From positions 30,180,058-30,244,057 of the forward strand of contig CM044964.1 in assembly GCA_024516035.1 (NCBI GenBank): DNA of 64,000 nt, read 5' to 3'. Below the pieces are notes generated by a model. It was not told where the DNA came from and did no database searches. It saw only the letters and a list, made by a program, of their open reading frames with translations. The stretch is from Bactericera cockerelli (taxonomy: Eukaryota; Arthropoda; Insecta; Hemiptera; Triozidae). How positions within the stretch are numbered: position 1 is the first letter of the stretch; each line of letters starts with the position of its first letter. Of this stretch, positions 45,027-57,191 are shown one piece after another. Made by a program: the position numbers and the translations under genes.

Positions 45027-46784
45027 CTTCAATTAGTTTTTTTTTTTCAAGCATTTTTTTTTTTTTTTTTTTTAATTCCTGGTGATTTTTTTCAATTTTG
45101 AGAGAGTTCAGGTACTTTGCTTTCTCTTTTTTATCAATAATTTTGATTTTATTTCTCAAAAGTCCTTTTACCTTCAAAGATTGCCGACAACGCATCAACA
45201 AGATTATATAAAATTTATCCAAAGAGTTCTTTTTCTCTTTATTTGCTCTTTTTTTTGACAGCAAGAATTTTTTTTTCACATTTACTTTCTATCACCAATA
45301 TTATTCATCTAAAATAGCCCTTGAAATTTCCTGATTCAGTATTATATTTTATTTTAAAGAATCACCTTAAATCATGATACACAAGTAAATTATAAGATTT
45401 TTAGTGCATCAAAGCCTTTCTATTTATTTCATTAGTTTGAACCTTATAGATTATCAAAGGTAGTAAATGAGCTGTTCATAGGTTATTCACATACCTCTTA
45501 ACTATATGTCATATAAGATATCTATTTAAGACACAGACACACTTTAAAATAATTGCTAGACAACAAAAATTACTTTTGTATTTTTTTTTCTAGATTTTAG
45601 AGGAAAGATTTTTTTTTTGATTTGTGTAAATAAAATAAATATGTAAAAATAAAAATGAACAATTTTGTTTACAAATGTTTTAGTTGATTTTTATTTTTGC
45701 TGTTGTTTATACAGGAATTACAGGAGATCACTTTTAGAGTAGACATGAAGATATTTCCAACATTTATATTAACATAAAAATGACACCGATTTCTTTGTAG
45801 TTGATATTACCATTTTATTTATTAAATTGTAATAAAAAGTTTACATGATATATGCCATTTTGTAGATACATTACAGTAATGATGATTCTCACTAAACTGG
45901 CTCAAAACTTAGAAGTAGCTTGTTGGGGGACTCAAAAAAGTTTTGAATCTTATAAATTTTAATTTTGAGAATGTTCATTTAGTTTTATTTATTTGAAGCT
46001 GATGGTTCTTTTTCTAGCACATGCATCTTTTGCCTATTAAAAGAAAATCATCAGCTTCAAACAAAATACTTCCTCAAAGAAGTATTTTAGTGTTGAGTTT
46101 CATTTCAATAAATGCAATGGTAAATACTTTTTGGTATCAAAGGCATTATTTCATCTCCATCTACCTAGTCATATGATAAATAAATAAAATCCCCATTTTC
46201 CATAGATGCTGATAGGTAAAAACAAAAAGAAGAGAAAATAATCTCTCTTAACATTTGTGTACATCATGTTATTTAGCTCACAAAATGTTATAATTATGTA
46301 AGAGCTAAAAACTTGATGTTTTCCTAGTCTCTTAAGGACAAAAAGCCAGTTGAATACTCACCAAATTCTTAACCCTTTTATGCAGCTAACTATTTAGAAA
46401 AAGGAAAAATAACAATCAGCTTGTAAGGATAAAAGGGTAACCAATAGTGCTGTGAAGCTATTCATTTTGAGTCTCTCTCTCTGTAGAATTCACCTATATC
46501 TACCAAGAACCTTCCTTGGTCTCATTTAACAGAGTTTGTTTTTGAATTTAGAATAAACCTTAAATATATCACTCGCAGGCTGTCCACATAGACAGTTTTG
46601 ATAACTTCAACTTTTTTGTGTCATACATTTAAATGAGAATGTTCAAATTGGTCAATAAAAATGAATAGGAAAAAACTGTCCTGTAATTAAGAGGTTTATT
46701 CTTGTCAGGATTCAATTTAATGGCTTAAGCAGTTCCTGATTATCACCATTAATGTCAAGTCCTTTCTTTCAAATTTTCCAAATG
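45027..46784. other. 3' UTRs of convergent SARNP and NHP2
   Basis: T-rich sequence after the SARNP stop with polyadenylation signals at 45629-45639. On the other strand there is an NHP2 signal (AATAAA on minus, 46695-46700), 85 nt past its stop. No further coding exon is evident. Confidence 0.55.
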
Positions 46785-49274
46785 TTACCATATGACAGGT
46801 AATGTTCCCATTTCTTCTTTGACTTCCTTGTACAAATCTGCCATGGTCTCTGTTGTCTTGACAATAACACAAATGCAGGGTTTCTTCCTACCAAGAGCTT
46901 CTCCAATGTCCTTCTTGGATGGAACATAACAGTATGAGATATCTTTATCTTCACATACAGCAGGTAGATGACACATGATTTCAATTGGGGTTACATCACC
47001 AGCAAATATGCACAATCTGTTTGGAGAAAATGTATTTTATTTATTTAAACTTTAGTAATAGGACATATTATATATAATACAAATAATTACAAATTAAAAT
47101 ACAATATAATAGAATAAAAAAATAAATATAATTATGTATACATAATATATGTCCTAACTAAAGGGCGGGGTTATTGCCTTAATATATATTCAATGTTTAT
47201 TATTATTATCAATCTCTTCCACCCAACCCTATAATATTAGGCAGGTATTGCATAAACAAAATTCCAATTGGAACTTTAGTTAAAGCTCCGTTCAGCCTAG
47301 AAATCTACTAATTCATCAGTGCTAATTAAGTTTTTCAGAAGGATTATTACTTTCAAAATATTAGTAAAAAGTAGTCACCATGGTCAAGTGGTGTAACAAT
47401 TATTCTTTGCTCTTTAGTTCGAGGAATTTTGGAATTTGCTAGCACTGTCTGGAATCCTTATTACAATATCCACTGTACATCTATAGAAGCTATTCAACAT
47501 CAGGCATTGAAATTTATGTCAAAAAAATTCCGACTTGGATTGAGTTCTTATGAAACTTTGGAATCTTCTCTCTCTCTTCTTCCATTATCACACCGTAGAT
47601 CACTTTATGATATTATAACTCTTTTTAAAATATTAAATAATCAAATTGACTGTCCTGAACTTCTTAGTGAAATTAATATCCATACCCCATCACCTACAGC
47701 TCTCTCATTAACACGTGTACCTGTTCCTTTTTCAACTCCTCTTGCTCGCAGAAACTACCTTATTAATGCACCACTTCAACGACTTCAAAACCTTGCGAAT
47801 GAACTATCTGATGATATCGATTTATTTTTTACATCTGTGCCACAACTAAAATCGTACTTCCATCAAAAATATCTTCAATCTGATAGCTTATTCTGATAGC
47901 TTTATCAATATTTTCTTTATAAAAATTTCCCACTTTTCGTTTTTTTTAATTGAAATTAGTACCTGTTTTTTTTTTTTTTTTTTTTTTTTTGTCATGTCTT
48001 TAGTTAGAGAAAATGTATTGTATTAGTTAGTACAGGGTCCGCCCGTTTAAGTGTGTAATAAATAAATAAATGAAGTCACTAAGGCCAAATGGCGTAATGC
48101 ATAAGGCTTGCATGCATGGTGGCCTGTGTTTCTTAAGATAAGATCCTCAGCAGCATAGAATTTTTTGCTCTGTACTAGGATGTCTGGGTCCACTCATACT
48201 TTATGAGAAAAATGAGTAGCTGCTTTGTTCTCAACAGCAAGCAGTGGTGAAATTCTGAGCAAATTATGACAAATATGTGGAAAATTCTGCACTACCCACT
48301 AATAAAATTTGAATAATACAAGAAAACACATGAAATATGTAAAAAATCTATAAAATAACAAATAATTCTCACCCTTTTTCTCCTTTTCTGAGTCCTTTCT
48401 CAACACGTTTCTTTCCACTGAGAACTACATCCTTGACTTTGTTACCTGGAGGAAAGAAGAATATCAAATAATTGTTAAAAGATATTTTCAGTTCACTCAA
48501 TGAGTTTTTTTCATTCTTCAGAAAAATTTAAACAGACATTTGGGAATACTCATTGCTATCAGAAGAAAGGTACAAACTACAAAGGATTACTATCAACTCT
48601 TCTCTTGTTTTAGAGTAAAAATTTAAGACAGCTGAAATAAATGTATCATAAATAATGGTTGTTTTTTACTGTCATATAGTTAGTTTTGTTTTATTAATTT
48701 CAATTTCTAGAGAGAAAATATATTTATTTATAAATACGGCCGTGTGACAACGTCACTTGACTACAAAGTCTGGCTTTCTGGACATTTTTTTTAAACAATA
48801 TTTCAAGGTGCAAGTGGAACATTTCATCAACATTACCTTTTAGTCTATGTGAATTGTAAATAAAACTTGATCAAACATGTTTAATGATAATAATTAGTGC
48901 ATGTGCCCTTCTCTTGATAAATAAATCTGGATGGGGTTTCACTATTGACAGGAGACCAATAATTGCAATAAAGTAGTATAAATATTTTTCTAAAATGATA
49001 GATTTGAATTCAGAATCTTTTTCTGATTACGTATGGGGCTTAGCCGCACATTCATTTAGTACCCGTTATGTGCATCTCAAACTAGCCATGAGCGATTTCT
49101 GAACAGTAGTAGCTTCTACTTACTTTTCTTGATGAGTTTGAGGATTTTCTTGTTCAATTTCTTGGTGGCCATCGGGTGAGAAATGGGGGAGACAAATCTC
49201 AGCTTTTCTTCATAGGATAATTCTGAGCTTTCTACTTGAGTGCTATCCAAATCATCATTCTTAGATGGTGCCAT
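46785..49274 (-). CDS. NHP2: H/ACA ribonucleoprotein subunit 2 (3 exons)
   Basis: Exons on the minus strand: 49124-49274, 48373-48445 and 46785-47016. They total 456 nt, 151 aa (human 153), with phases 1 and 2 consistent at GT-AG junctions. An acidic N-terminus (MAPSKNDDLD) precedes the family segment VSPISHPMATKKLNKKILKL. The L7Ae/NHP2 RNA-binding core follows with KKRVEKGLRKGEKG, CIFAGDVTPIEIMCHLP, YCYVPSKKDIGEALG and PCICVIVK. NHP2 sits with dyskerin, NOP10 and GAR1 in H/ACA snoRNPs that guide pseudouridylation of rRNA and snRNA. Intron 2 carries a LINE 3' fragment and a SINE. No odd residues are seen in the core. Confidence 0.94.
47429..48072 (+). pseudogene. LINE 3' fragment (Jockey/CR1-like RT C-terminus)
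   Basis: The 155-codon frame to 47896 reads LEFASTVWNPYY-like sequence, then SLLPLSHRRSLYDIITLFKIL, partly quoted, and RRNYLINAPLQRLQNLANEL. This is the conserved region after the RT domain of Jockey/CR1-type LINEs. It ends with the tandem tail (AAATAAATAAATG) at about 48058-48072. The 5' end is cut off just after a SINE-A head at about 47371. It lies in NHP2 intron 2, antisense. Confidence 0.82.
48072..48300 (+). mobile_element. SINE-A, diverged copy
   Basis: GTCACTAAGGCCAAATGGCG head and the body TTTTTGCTCTGTACTAGGAT, CACTCATACTTTATGAG, directly after the LINE tail. It lies in NHP2 intron 2. Confidence 0.65.
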
Positions 49275-50552
49275 GTCTAGTTGTGTAACTACAGCTTTCG
49301 GAACAAAACTTGTCTTCAGTTCTTAAATTATAGGGGGTTTTCTATAAGATCTTGCTCATGGATGTACTAGTAAGTTATATATGTTAAAACTATTTAATCT
49401 TTAAATTATCAAGTTCAAGTAAAATAAATAATTTTAATTCAAAATTTACCGGAGTCAAGTTACCTCACATTTTAGTGTGTGAAGTTGGCAGTCAAAACAG
49501 TCGTTTTATGAAGTCATCAAAAACGACCTTATGCAGAATGGGTAGTATAATATCCCACTGCAGCTTTAAGGGAATTAAATATACCAAATAGATTGATGTA
49601 CTTGTTAGAACAATGTTTTTCCCCTCTAAATTTAAATAAATAGTTTAAATTCCCGCAACTTTAAAGTTCCGTTTGTAATAATTAAGGTCATTCGGTAAGT
49701 ACTGTAAGTAGATAATAGGTATACATTCCTCTTGTTACATCACTTATCGGCATTATGTGAAGCACTTCCTCAGTAGAAAATGGTGGAAATCATGTTTGTG
49801 TGTGTGTGTGTGTGTGTGTTTGACAAAATTTTTACTGTTTTTATCCTTCGCAAATTAGAACAATGAAAAGGATCTCAAAAGAAAAAAGGAAGTTCATATT
49901 CTTATAAATGTTTTTAACGGTACTATTTTGTGATTATCTTTAATTAAACCTTTCAAGAGAATGTAATTTACATTTACCTACCAACGGCCAAAGCCTGAAG
50001 GATTTCGTGGCAGGCCTAGACGCAACGCGGCTAGTTTCCAATACTGTTTTCACTGTTTTTATCCTTCGCAAATTAGAACAATAAAAAGGATCTCAATAGA
50101 AAAAAGGAAGTTTATATTCTTATAAATGTTTTTAACGGTACTATTTTGTGATTTATCTTTAATTCAACCTTTTGAGAGAATGTAATTTACATTTACCTAC
50201 CAACGGTCAAAGCCTGAAGGATTTCGTGGCAGGCCTAGACGCAACGCGGCTAGTTTCCCAACTGAAGCACCCCGCTTCAGTTCTTGACCAAAGTTTGTTA
50301 TCTACTTTCAAAAAAATATGCTATTTGGGAGGCATTAATAATAGCAATATTTCTCAAAAAATATATACATAATTATAATATATGAAAACATAAAATGTAC
50401 ATTTTTAAAAGAAAAAGAAAAAAAAATTAATGATCATTTTCAGATAACAGCTATACCGTTAACGAGCTTTAACCGAGAAAAAGTCAAAATAACATATTGC
50501 CCCTTTGACCAGTTATGCAACAATGTGTTTCACATCAACCCTAAAGACTAAG
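49275..50552. other. NHP2 upstream region with a tandem duplication
   Basis: The NHP2 promoter should be near 49275-49500. A GT microsatellite lies at about 49796-49820. A segment of about 210 bp (about 49830-50037) is repeated at about 50046-50262 with few changes. No gene is recognised. Confidence 0.55.
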
Positions 50553-50767
50553 GGTTGTATGCAGAGTCCTCACTGTAGGGATGCCTGGGTCATTTGTCCC
50601 TTCAGCTGATTTTGTTATGCAGAGACGTTTGTTTAAAGCGTCTATGCGCATGTGCAATCAGACGTTTCTTTAATAAACAATTGTCAAGGTCGAAGTATTC
50701 CCTATAGCAAGCTCGGGACCACCCTACAGTGAACCCTATAGGGATTACAAAATCGTCTCTTCATACC
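50553..50767. mobile_element. MITE-K with GGTNGTATG inverted ends
   Basis: Left end GGTTGTATGCAGAG and a right end whose complement reads GGTATGAAGAGACG. The left half is repeated at 63897-64000, where the window ends. Confidence 0.65.
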
Positions 50768-51329
50768 AGCCTAATATTGCCTTCAGGAAGCGTCAGTTTG
50801 AATTTCAAAAAATAACTTCTAAAGACACAAAATGGCGATTTATATACGCATAGAATATACTTGCTGATAATTCTAAAAAAATCGAAATTTTAGCAAATCT
50901 AACTATTGAACGGCTTATCCGATTTGAACAAACTAAACTGTTTTTGAAATTCCATATTAAATACAATATATTTGTTTATGACATAATTTCTGCCGGTTCA
51001 ACAGAAGTGTCACTTTTTTTTATATATAAACACATTTAACACATGATTTAAGCAGTCGTGTGGCAGTTCTGGCAAAACTGTAAATTTTAAGAAAGTAAAT
51101 CATGGGGCGAGTTTTTCGTGTAATGAGAAAATAAATGAGTTTTCAACCGGTCATTTTGAAAATCTTGTCGCTTTAGTATCCGGCCCCACGTTTTTCGCTA
51201 TTTTCGGGGGCCGCTTGAATTAACTTTCTTTTACACATGTTTTGATCTAGATACGTAAAAATACTCTGATCTAAATGGCTGCAAGAGCCGCTTCCTTAAA
51301 TTAGTTAATGATACAAAAGTTAGAGATCA

Positions 51330-51911
51330 ACAGAAAAAAAACAGGGGTCTACTCAGATCATTTTCATTTATTAATATCTTGAACTTTTTTTTAACCCGGG
51401 CTCAATTTACACCAAATTTCAAGTCTGTAGCTCTTACCGTTCTCGAGATATCGTGTTTACACACATAAATTCTTACAGATAGACGGACGCACGAACCTAT
51501 GGCCGAAAACAACTTTTTGGTATCCTGAGGATATGATTAGTCCAGAAATGTGAAAAAACTGGGTAGGTCTATAGTTTTCGACGAATAGGTACAGTACTTT
51601 CTTTATTACTTTCCTTATGTAGTCACCGTTGCCGAGTGAGTTAACGCGCTAGGCATTGCACGCATATGGTTCGATCCCCAGCGGGACAGGAATTTTTCTG
51701 CTCTGTACTTGGATGTTCGGGGTCCACGCATACCTCGTGAGGAAAAATGAGTAGTTACTTGTATGAGTAACGACCAGTGGCGGCATTACCAGAGTAAAAA
51801 GAAATGAATGTAATAAAATTCGAAAAGTAAAGGAGGCTGCTCTTTGTATTGCTTCACCACAAATAAAATCATACATACTTTCCTTATTAAACATAGGATA
51901 AGGAAAGTAAA
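51330..51911 (+). repeat. Dispersed repeat L, split by a SINE
   Basis: Same sequence as 7740-8141 (CTCTTACCGTTCTCGAGATAT, GGTATCCTGAGGATATGATT). Its terminal CTTTCCTTAT hairpin is interrupted by the SINE-A at 51619-51875 and continues to ATAAGGAAAGTAAAA at 51911. Confidence 0.65.
51619..51875 (+). mobile_element. SINE-A, full length with target duplication
   Basis: 257 bp from GTAGTCACCG to ATACA, flanked by the 12-bp duplication TACTTTCCTTAT (51607-51618 and 51876-51887). This defines both ends of the family. The head has a partial box B (GGTTCGATCCCC). The tail carries GAAATGAATGTAATAAAATTC and AATAAAATCATACAT, each shared with the minus copies. Confidence 0.85.
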
Positions 51912-52066
51912 AAATCAATACAGGGTGTATTATGTGATGTAATTCCACTACTGATTACTATACTGTGATTGTGGTCCTTGTTTTAGCTTGCCCATCCCGT
52001 GTAGTATGGCTCCTCTCTGATGGACGAGAAGTGGTGCAGTTTGCAATTGCAAACTGTCCTTAAGGT

Positions 52067-52168
52067 ATTCCTTACAAACTGTAACCAAATTTTGAATACA
52101 ATTCTTTCGTCGGCGGGACTTTACGCATGGTAAGCGAGTATCTTACCACTGAGCTATTCGTGCGCTTT
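52067..52168 (-). mobile_element. SINE-D head (tRNA-like)
   Basis: On the complement: GCGCACGAATAGCTCAGTGG, then AGATACTCGCTTACCATGCG, with box B-like sequence largely lost. Homologous to 1486-1600. Confidence 0.55.
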
Positions 52169-52290
52169 AAAATGTTGTTCGGTTAAAACTATATTTAAAT
52201 CATTAGTGATACTAAATAGATAAATTTGTTTCTTTTGTGTTATTATATCACAATAAATTATAAGATTGCAACATAATATACCACCACCGG

Positions 52291-52464
52291 GTTCACCGGT
52301 CGCTGCTCACACCAATACCTGTTATCACTTTCCCTCACGAAGTATGAGTGGATCCCGTAACATCCACAATACAGAACCAAACAAATCTGACTCCACTGGG
52401 ATTCGAACCCAGGTCACCGTGTGTCCAAATCTAGCGCGCTACTCAATCTGCCACGGTGACTATG
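52291..52464 (-). mobile_element. SINE-A, diverged copy
   Basis: The complement head GTCACCGTGGCAGATTGAGT with box B GGGTTCGAATCCC. The body matches GGATGTTACGGGATCCACTC. Confidence 0.7.
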
Positions 52465-52609
52465 ATGTTAAAGATATTAAAAATCTGGTATAATAATAAT
52501 TCCGTGTCCGTAAGATAGGTATTGATACCTAAATCACTGTGGTGAGAGGATAATATGGACGTCCAGATCCAATGTCTAGGCTCCTTTCATGTCCATTGAT
52601 TCTATTTGG

Positions 52610-52839
52610 CTTTAACGTCCTGACTTGAGGTAGACAGGACGGGGGTTTTACCCTCCATTCGCTGGGAATAGTACCAGCTACCCACATTAACCTCACCCAG
52701 CCTGGGTAGGGCCGGAATTGCCAGCCTCACATGGTTAGAGGGAACAGAATTTTCTGTGCGAAAAGTCTGCTCCAACCGGAAATCGAACTCAGGATCTCTG
52801 GACTACGGGCAGTAGTCACAACCGTTACGTCACGGAGGC
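52610..52839 (-). mobile_element. SINE-J (tRNA-derived)
   Basis: Nearly the same sequence as 43077-43308, with head GCCTCCGTGACGTAACGGTT on the complement. Confidence 0.78.
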
Positions 52840-52969
52840 AGGAAAAAAAAATCTGGTGTAAACATCACACGACTTTCCTTATCCTATTAGGAATAAGAAC
52901 AGGACTAAAAGGCATTGGTGACTCAAAGGTAACAGTTGGCTAAAAATAAATGTCCAATTTTATTGGTAA

Positions 52970-53370
52970 TCAACACCTCAAAATCATTGGATTTGATATG
53001 TCACAACCTCCACCTACGATAAATAATAAAAAAACACTGCCAATTATGGACACAATGCTTCCTCGTGATTGTTTCACATTGTAAACACGTGCCAATTTTG
53101 AGATTTTATACAAAATTACTTGTATCTCCAAAACGACTGAACCGATTTTCTTCAAATTTGTTTATATGGTAGAATATCGTTTTTTCTATATTCTAGATTC
53201 CACAAAAAATTCTGTGTCGGCAAGTCGTGGTCCTTATTTTTTTACTTTTTTGTCCAAAATTTCGAATTTTCTTAAATATCAGAGTCAAATTATAATTAAT
53301 TTAAAAATAAATATAAATAACCTATGTAAAACAATAATATGCATATATCAAATGATACCGAATAACTAGC
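52970..53370 (-). repeat. Dispersed repeat M copy
   Basis: Reverse complement of part of 20430-21060, sharing GCCAATTATGGACACAA, CACATTGTAAACACGTGCCA and GTCGGCAAGTCGTGGTCC. Confidence 0.6.
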
Positions 53371-54400
53371 TTAATTAGGGTATGTTACCTATTCATGGAC
53401 TTTAAAAAAATAACAAATTCACTTCACAGGAACCAAAATCATTTAAATTTTATTCATTGAATTATTTCAAGAAAGTTTATATAACATCACAAAGATATTT
53501 CTTATGTATATAACAAATATACAGGATGTACAATTATATACATAAAGTCTCACTTTCACTCAGGCCTGAAATTCTTAAAAATTAATTGAAAAATCAACAA
53601 AAAAATCCGAGTGTAATATTAATATAATAGCTCAATATCACAACTAGAAGAAGAAAAAAATCTTCAACGCTCCACCGTTGGTAGAAATCAGGTAAAAGTT
53701 GGTATGGTGGAGAATATCAAATAATGTCGGAAATTGATATTCAAAGTTTGTTCCATTTTTTTAAACATCTCTTGTCGTTTCGGTGATTTGGCTAATCAAT
53801 CGAAACTTTATGAACACACTGTATAAAAAGGCTTACAAGTTTTTGAATTTTTGATATGGCCTGGTTGAGACTTTATGTACATCTTGTATTTTGGATGATT
53901 TGTGGACACAAATTTAAAGCAATGGTCTAACTAACGTATCAAATTTGTTTAACTGATGTATTTGGTACATGAGTTAAACTATTCAATGTTATCATAATAT
54001 ATTAACACCACTACTACATATTTATAGTATTATTATAAAATAAAATACTAATAAATAAATAAAAAAAAAACTAGGGGATCTCCCCAATATAAGGAACTGA
54101 TTACATAAAATTCAACAAAACAAACATATAACAGGGAAAATAGAAATACTGTATGATAACATGTAGATGCAATACCAAATACCAATACCCCCTTCATAGG
54201 GGGAGGCCCATGCTCCATAGGGGTGACAGAGGGCTATATTATTATAAAAACAGGAGATTATTATTATTAAATTATTTATTAACAGGACATTTATGTACAA
54301 ACGAATAAGTATAAAAATAAAATACAAATTTGAGAACAAAGTTAAAAAAAAGAGTCAAACACATAATTTCTTGGAAGTAAAAAAAAAAAAAACAAAGTTT
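53371..54400. other. AT-rich region without recognised genes
   Basis: Very AT-rich. A weakly symmetrical pair ACAGGATGTACAATTATATA and TACATCTTGTATTTTGG (53520-53900) may be the ends of another small element. No coding signal seen. Confidence 0.4.
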
Positions 54401-54416
54401 CATCATATATGTACAG

Positions 54417-57010
54417 CTACTGAATGATAGGAGAATGGAAGTTTGTCAATGCACAAGCACATGCAACAATGTCCATCAATCCTATCAATTTGTTGTCAAT
54501 AGATGAATGAGGTGACAGTAAATAAAAGTGCCGAAGTCTTCCTATCACTCTTTCAACATGAATCTTAAAGGCTGCAATTTGTTTAGTGAGACATGCATCA
54601 CCTGATAAAAGAGCACCTGCACTTTCAACACTTGGGGGTCTCACTAGCATAGCTCCCTTTTGAGTTATGTCTTTTACTACATGTTTAAAACCCCTGTCAG
54701 TCATTACCTGAATAACAGGCTCTAGTTTCTCTAGAAATCTGGATTCACGTAGAATTTCTGCAACAGATGCCCTACCTCCATAGCCAGGAGAAACATAGCA
54801 GCAAGTACCATCTGGAGTGCATCATATTAAATATTTAATTGTATTGCATTTTTTGTAATCTGAATAAGTCAAAGCTTGATTTACATTGTCACTTGGCTTT
54901 TGTATTTTTATTTCGAAACAATCTATTATTACAAAAACTTTAGAAAACCGTGACCTAAAGGAATGGGTTGATTTAAAAAAAAATTGGGTTTTGGTTGGCC
55001 AGAGAATAAATTTGTTGAAAAAAAAAGCCAATTTTGGTACAGTTATTTGAAACAAAGTCCCAATATAGGCAGGGGATAAATTAAAGTCTAAACCCAGAAC
55101 ACGGTATGGTTCATTCCAGCAATTTTTTTTCAAACAAATGAATATATCCTGCTCTGATCATTGGCAGTGATTTTTTAAAGCATTTATTAAAAAATGTCCA
55201 TTGTTAGGAAGTCCTAAGGAAAGCATAAGATTAGACTCTACTTTCCTCTTTGTATTTGGATAATTAGTTCCTAAGGATTCAGTTGATGGACTGGATCCAT
55301 CAGTAGACATGGGTTGAAAATCAGTCACAGAGACTACACTGATGAGCTTTCAATGTCTGTGTCAGTGAATATATCTTCTACTCTCAATTTTGTTTTAATG
55401 TCAGTGGTGTTTGTCAAAACATCTGCTGTAATACAAATAGCCATTATACCAGTTGTTACCATGTCTGGTTTTAAATAACAGTAAGTCTCTTTACTTCAAT
55501 AATGTGGTTTCACTTGGATACCATTGTCAACATAAAATTGATGATGTGAAGTACAGGTTGATCAATATTAAAATCTATCTCCTCTCTTTCTGGTTCAATC
55601 TGTTCAGTTGCAACCTGCTCATTTTCTTGCAATGCTGATTGCACAAACTTCTCTTTTTTCCCAGGTAGTGGACAACTTGTTGGGTTTTCTTTGGACAATA
55701 TTTTCCATCCGTCCTTGACAAGCAAACTTGTGTGGCACAACAACAGGCTTTAAGATCATTGGTGTTCTTGGCATCATTCTACACTTCATGCTGTTTTCTA
55801 AATAATTTTCCAACTGAAACAGATTAAAAATAAGAAGAATGTCAATAACAACAGGCAATGTTTTCATTTTTTTTGAGAGTATAAATTGATCTACATCATC
55901 TTTACAAATTCAAGCTTATCTCAAGCTTATTATGCATTATGTAAAGTATATTAAAATTGTGAATCCTATAAATTCCACAATTTTCAGTCCAAAGAATCAT
56001 CAAAATTAACATTAAACTAAAAAAAAATACACTACCAATAATGGACACAATACTTCCTTGTGACTGGTACACATTGTGAACTTGGCAATATTGAGATTTT
56101 ATACTAAATCAATTGCATCTCCAAATCTTTTTAAAAAATCTCATTAAATTTGTTTAAAAAGGTAGTATGCTGTTTTTCCTACATTTTAAATACGTACCAC
56201 CAAAAATTTAGTATCGGCAAGTTGAAGTTTTTGGACTTTTTTGTCCAACATTTTAGATTTTCTTAAAGTTCAGAGCTAACACATATTTTATTTAAAAAAA
56301 AAACTAATTAAAAATGCACTATGTAAACCACTGTTACACATATAGGTACAAACATTATCAAAATCAGGTGTCAAGAAGTGTTTAAGTGAAGAGTTAGAGG
56401 TCAGGCACGTGGTCTCTAGCTCCAAGCACCACTAGTCCAAAGTTGATGGATTTAAAATGGGACCAGAATTATACAATATTTTTCTTATGGGTTTAAATTT
56501 TGTTGAAATGTGTTCAGTATTTTCTGAGATTTGAGTGATACAAGGAATGTATTTAATAGACCAACAGACAGAGACAAAACCAAAGTTGCCCAGGAGGTTA
56601 TGAAAAGTCCGGAATGACACTGAACAGATTTGATTTGTTTTTTTTTTTTTTTTTTTTAATATACATATGTGTTTACACATGTTAAACAGTTAAGCATTAA
56701 CAAGCAATAACTACTGCAGTCATTATGTAACTTGTGCCACCTTGCTGTGAGATACTTAGATTTTTTACATAATGCACACTTTCTATGGGAGGGTAGGTCA
56801 TTTTGATTATCTAAATTTAAAAAAAATATACTCACATCAAAGTGATCTTCACAGCAGTATGTTCCTGATGGAGCTGTCAAAAGTTGATCTCTTCTCATGA
56901 TGGTACACCATAATTTCCGTTTTTCTATACCTCTGGGAATGGAGATGAAAGTTTCTTGGGTGTTTTATAAGTTGTGCTTTCGCACAGTGGCACACAACAG
57001 CTTCTGTATG
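54417..57010 (-). pseudogene. THAP plus DDE transposase (ISL2EU / Harbinger-like), inactivated
   Basis: A THAP zinc-finger exon lies at about 56868-57000: Cys pair CCVPLC, KTPKK, then KRKLWCTIMRRDQ and YCCEDHFD. Its two halves are one base out of frame at a T run near 56953. A later piece at about 55720-55800 (MILKPVVVPHKFACQ) is the segment that follows THAP in this family. The DDE_Tnp_4 part has the first catalytic Asp in FVIIDCFEIKIQKP (about 54915), GYGGRAS, the second in MTDRGF (about 54700) and a final block IAAFKIHVERVIGRLRHF. An in-frame TGA at about 54824 interrupts it. THAP+DDE_Tnp_4 proteins are known from ISL2EU-type DNA transposons. Repeat M (56030-56640) is inserted in the middle. 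A domesticated host gene is unlikely given the breaks. Confidence 0.78.
56030..56640 (-). repeat. Dispersed repeat M copy, nested in THAP/DDE pseudogene
   Basis: Shares CCAATAATGGACACAATACTTC, shortened here, plus TGCATCTCCAAATC and the distal part (TTGCCCAGGAGGTTATGAAA) with 20430-21060. Confidence 0.55.
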
Positions 57011-57191
57011 TTCCTGACATGTCTAATAGCTTGTTTATTCCCTATGTAAACAAATGAAATGGATTTCGTGATTTCTTCAAAAATAAAAGTCGGAAAAAAG
57101 GCGGACAAAAAGATTTTTATCTCTTTTCACCTGTAGCCTTGCGTCATGTTGAAAGTGAAAAGAAAAGCAAATACGTGGGGACAAAGCTTAA

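Noticed and set aside
54417..57010. A domesticated THAP-domain host gene
   Set aside because: A frameshift in the THAP exon, a stop in the DDE domain and an inserted repeat point to a dead transposon copy.
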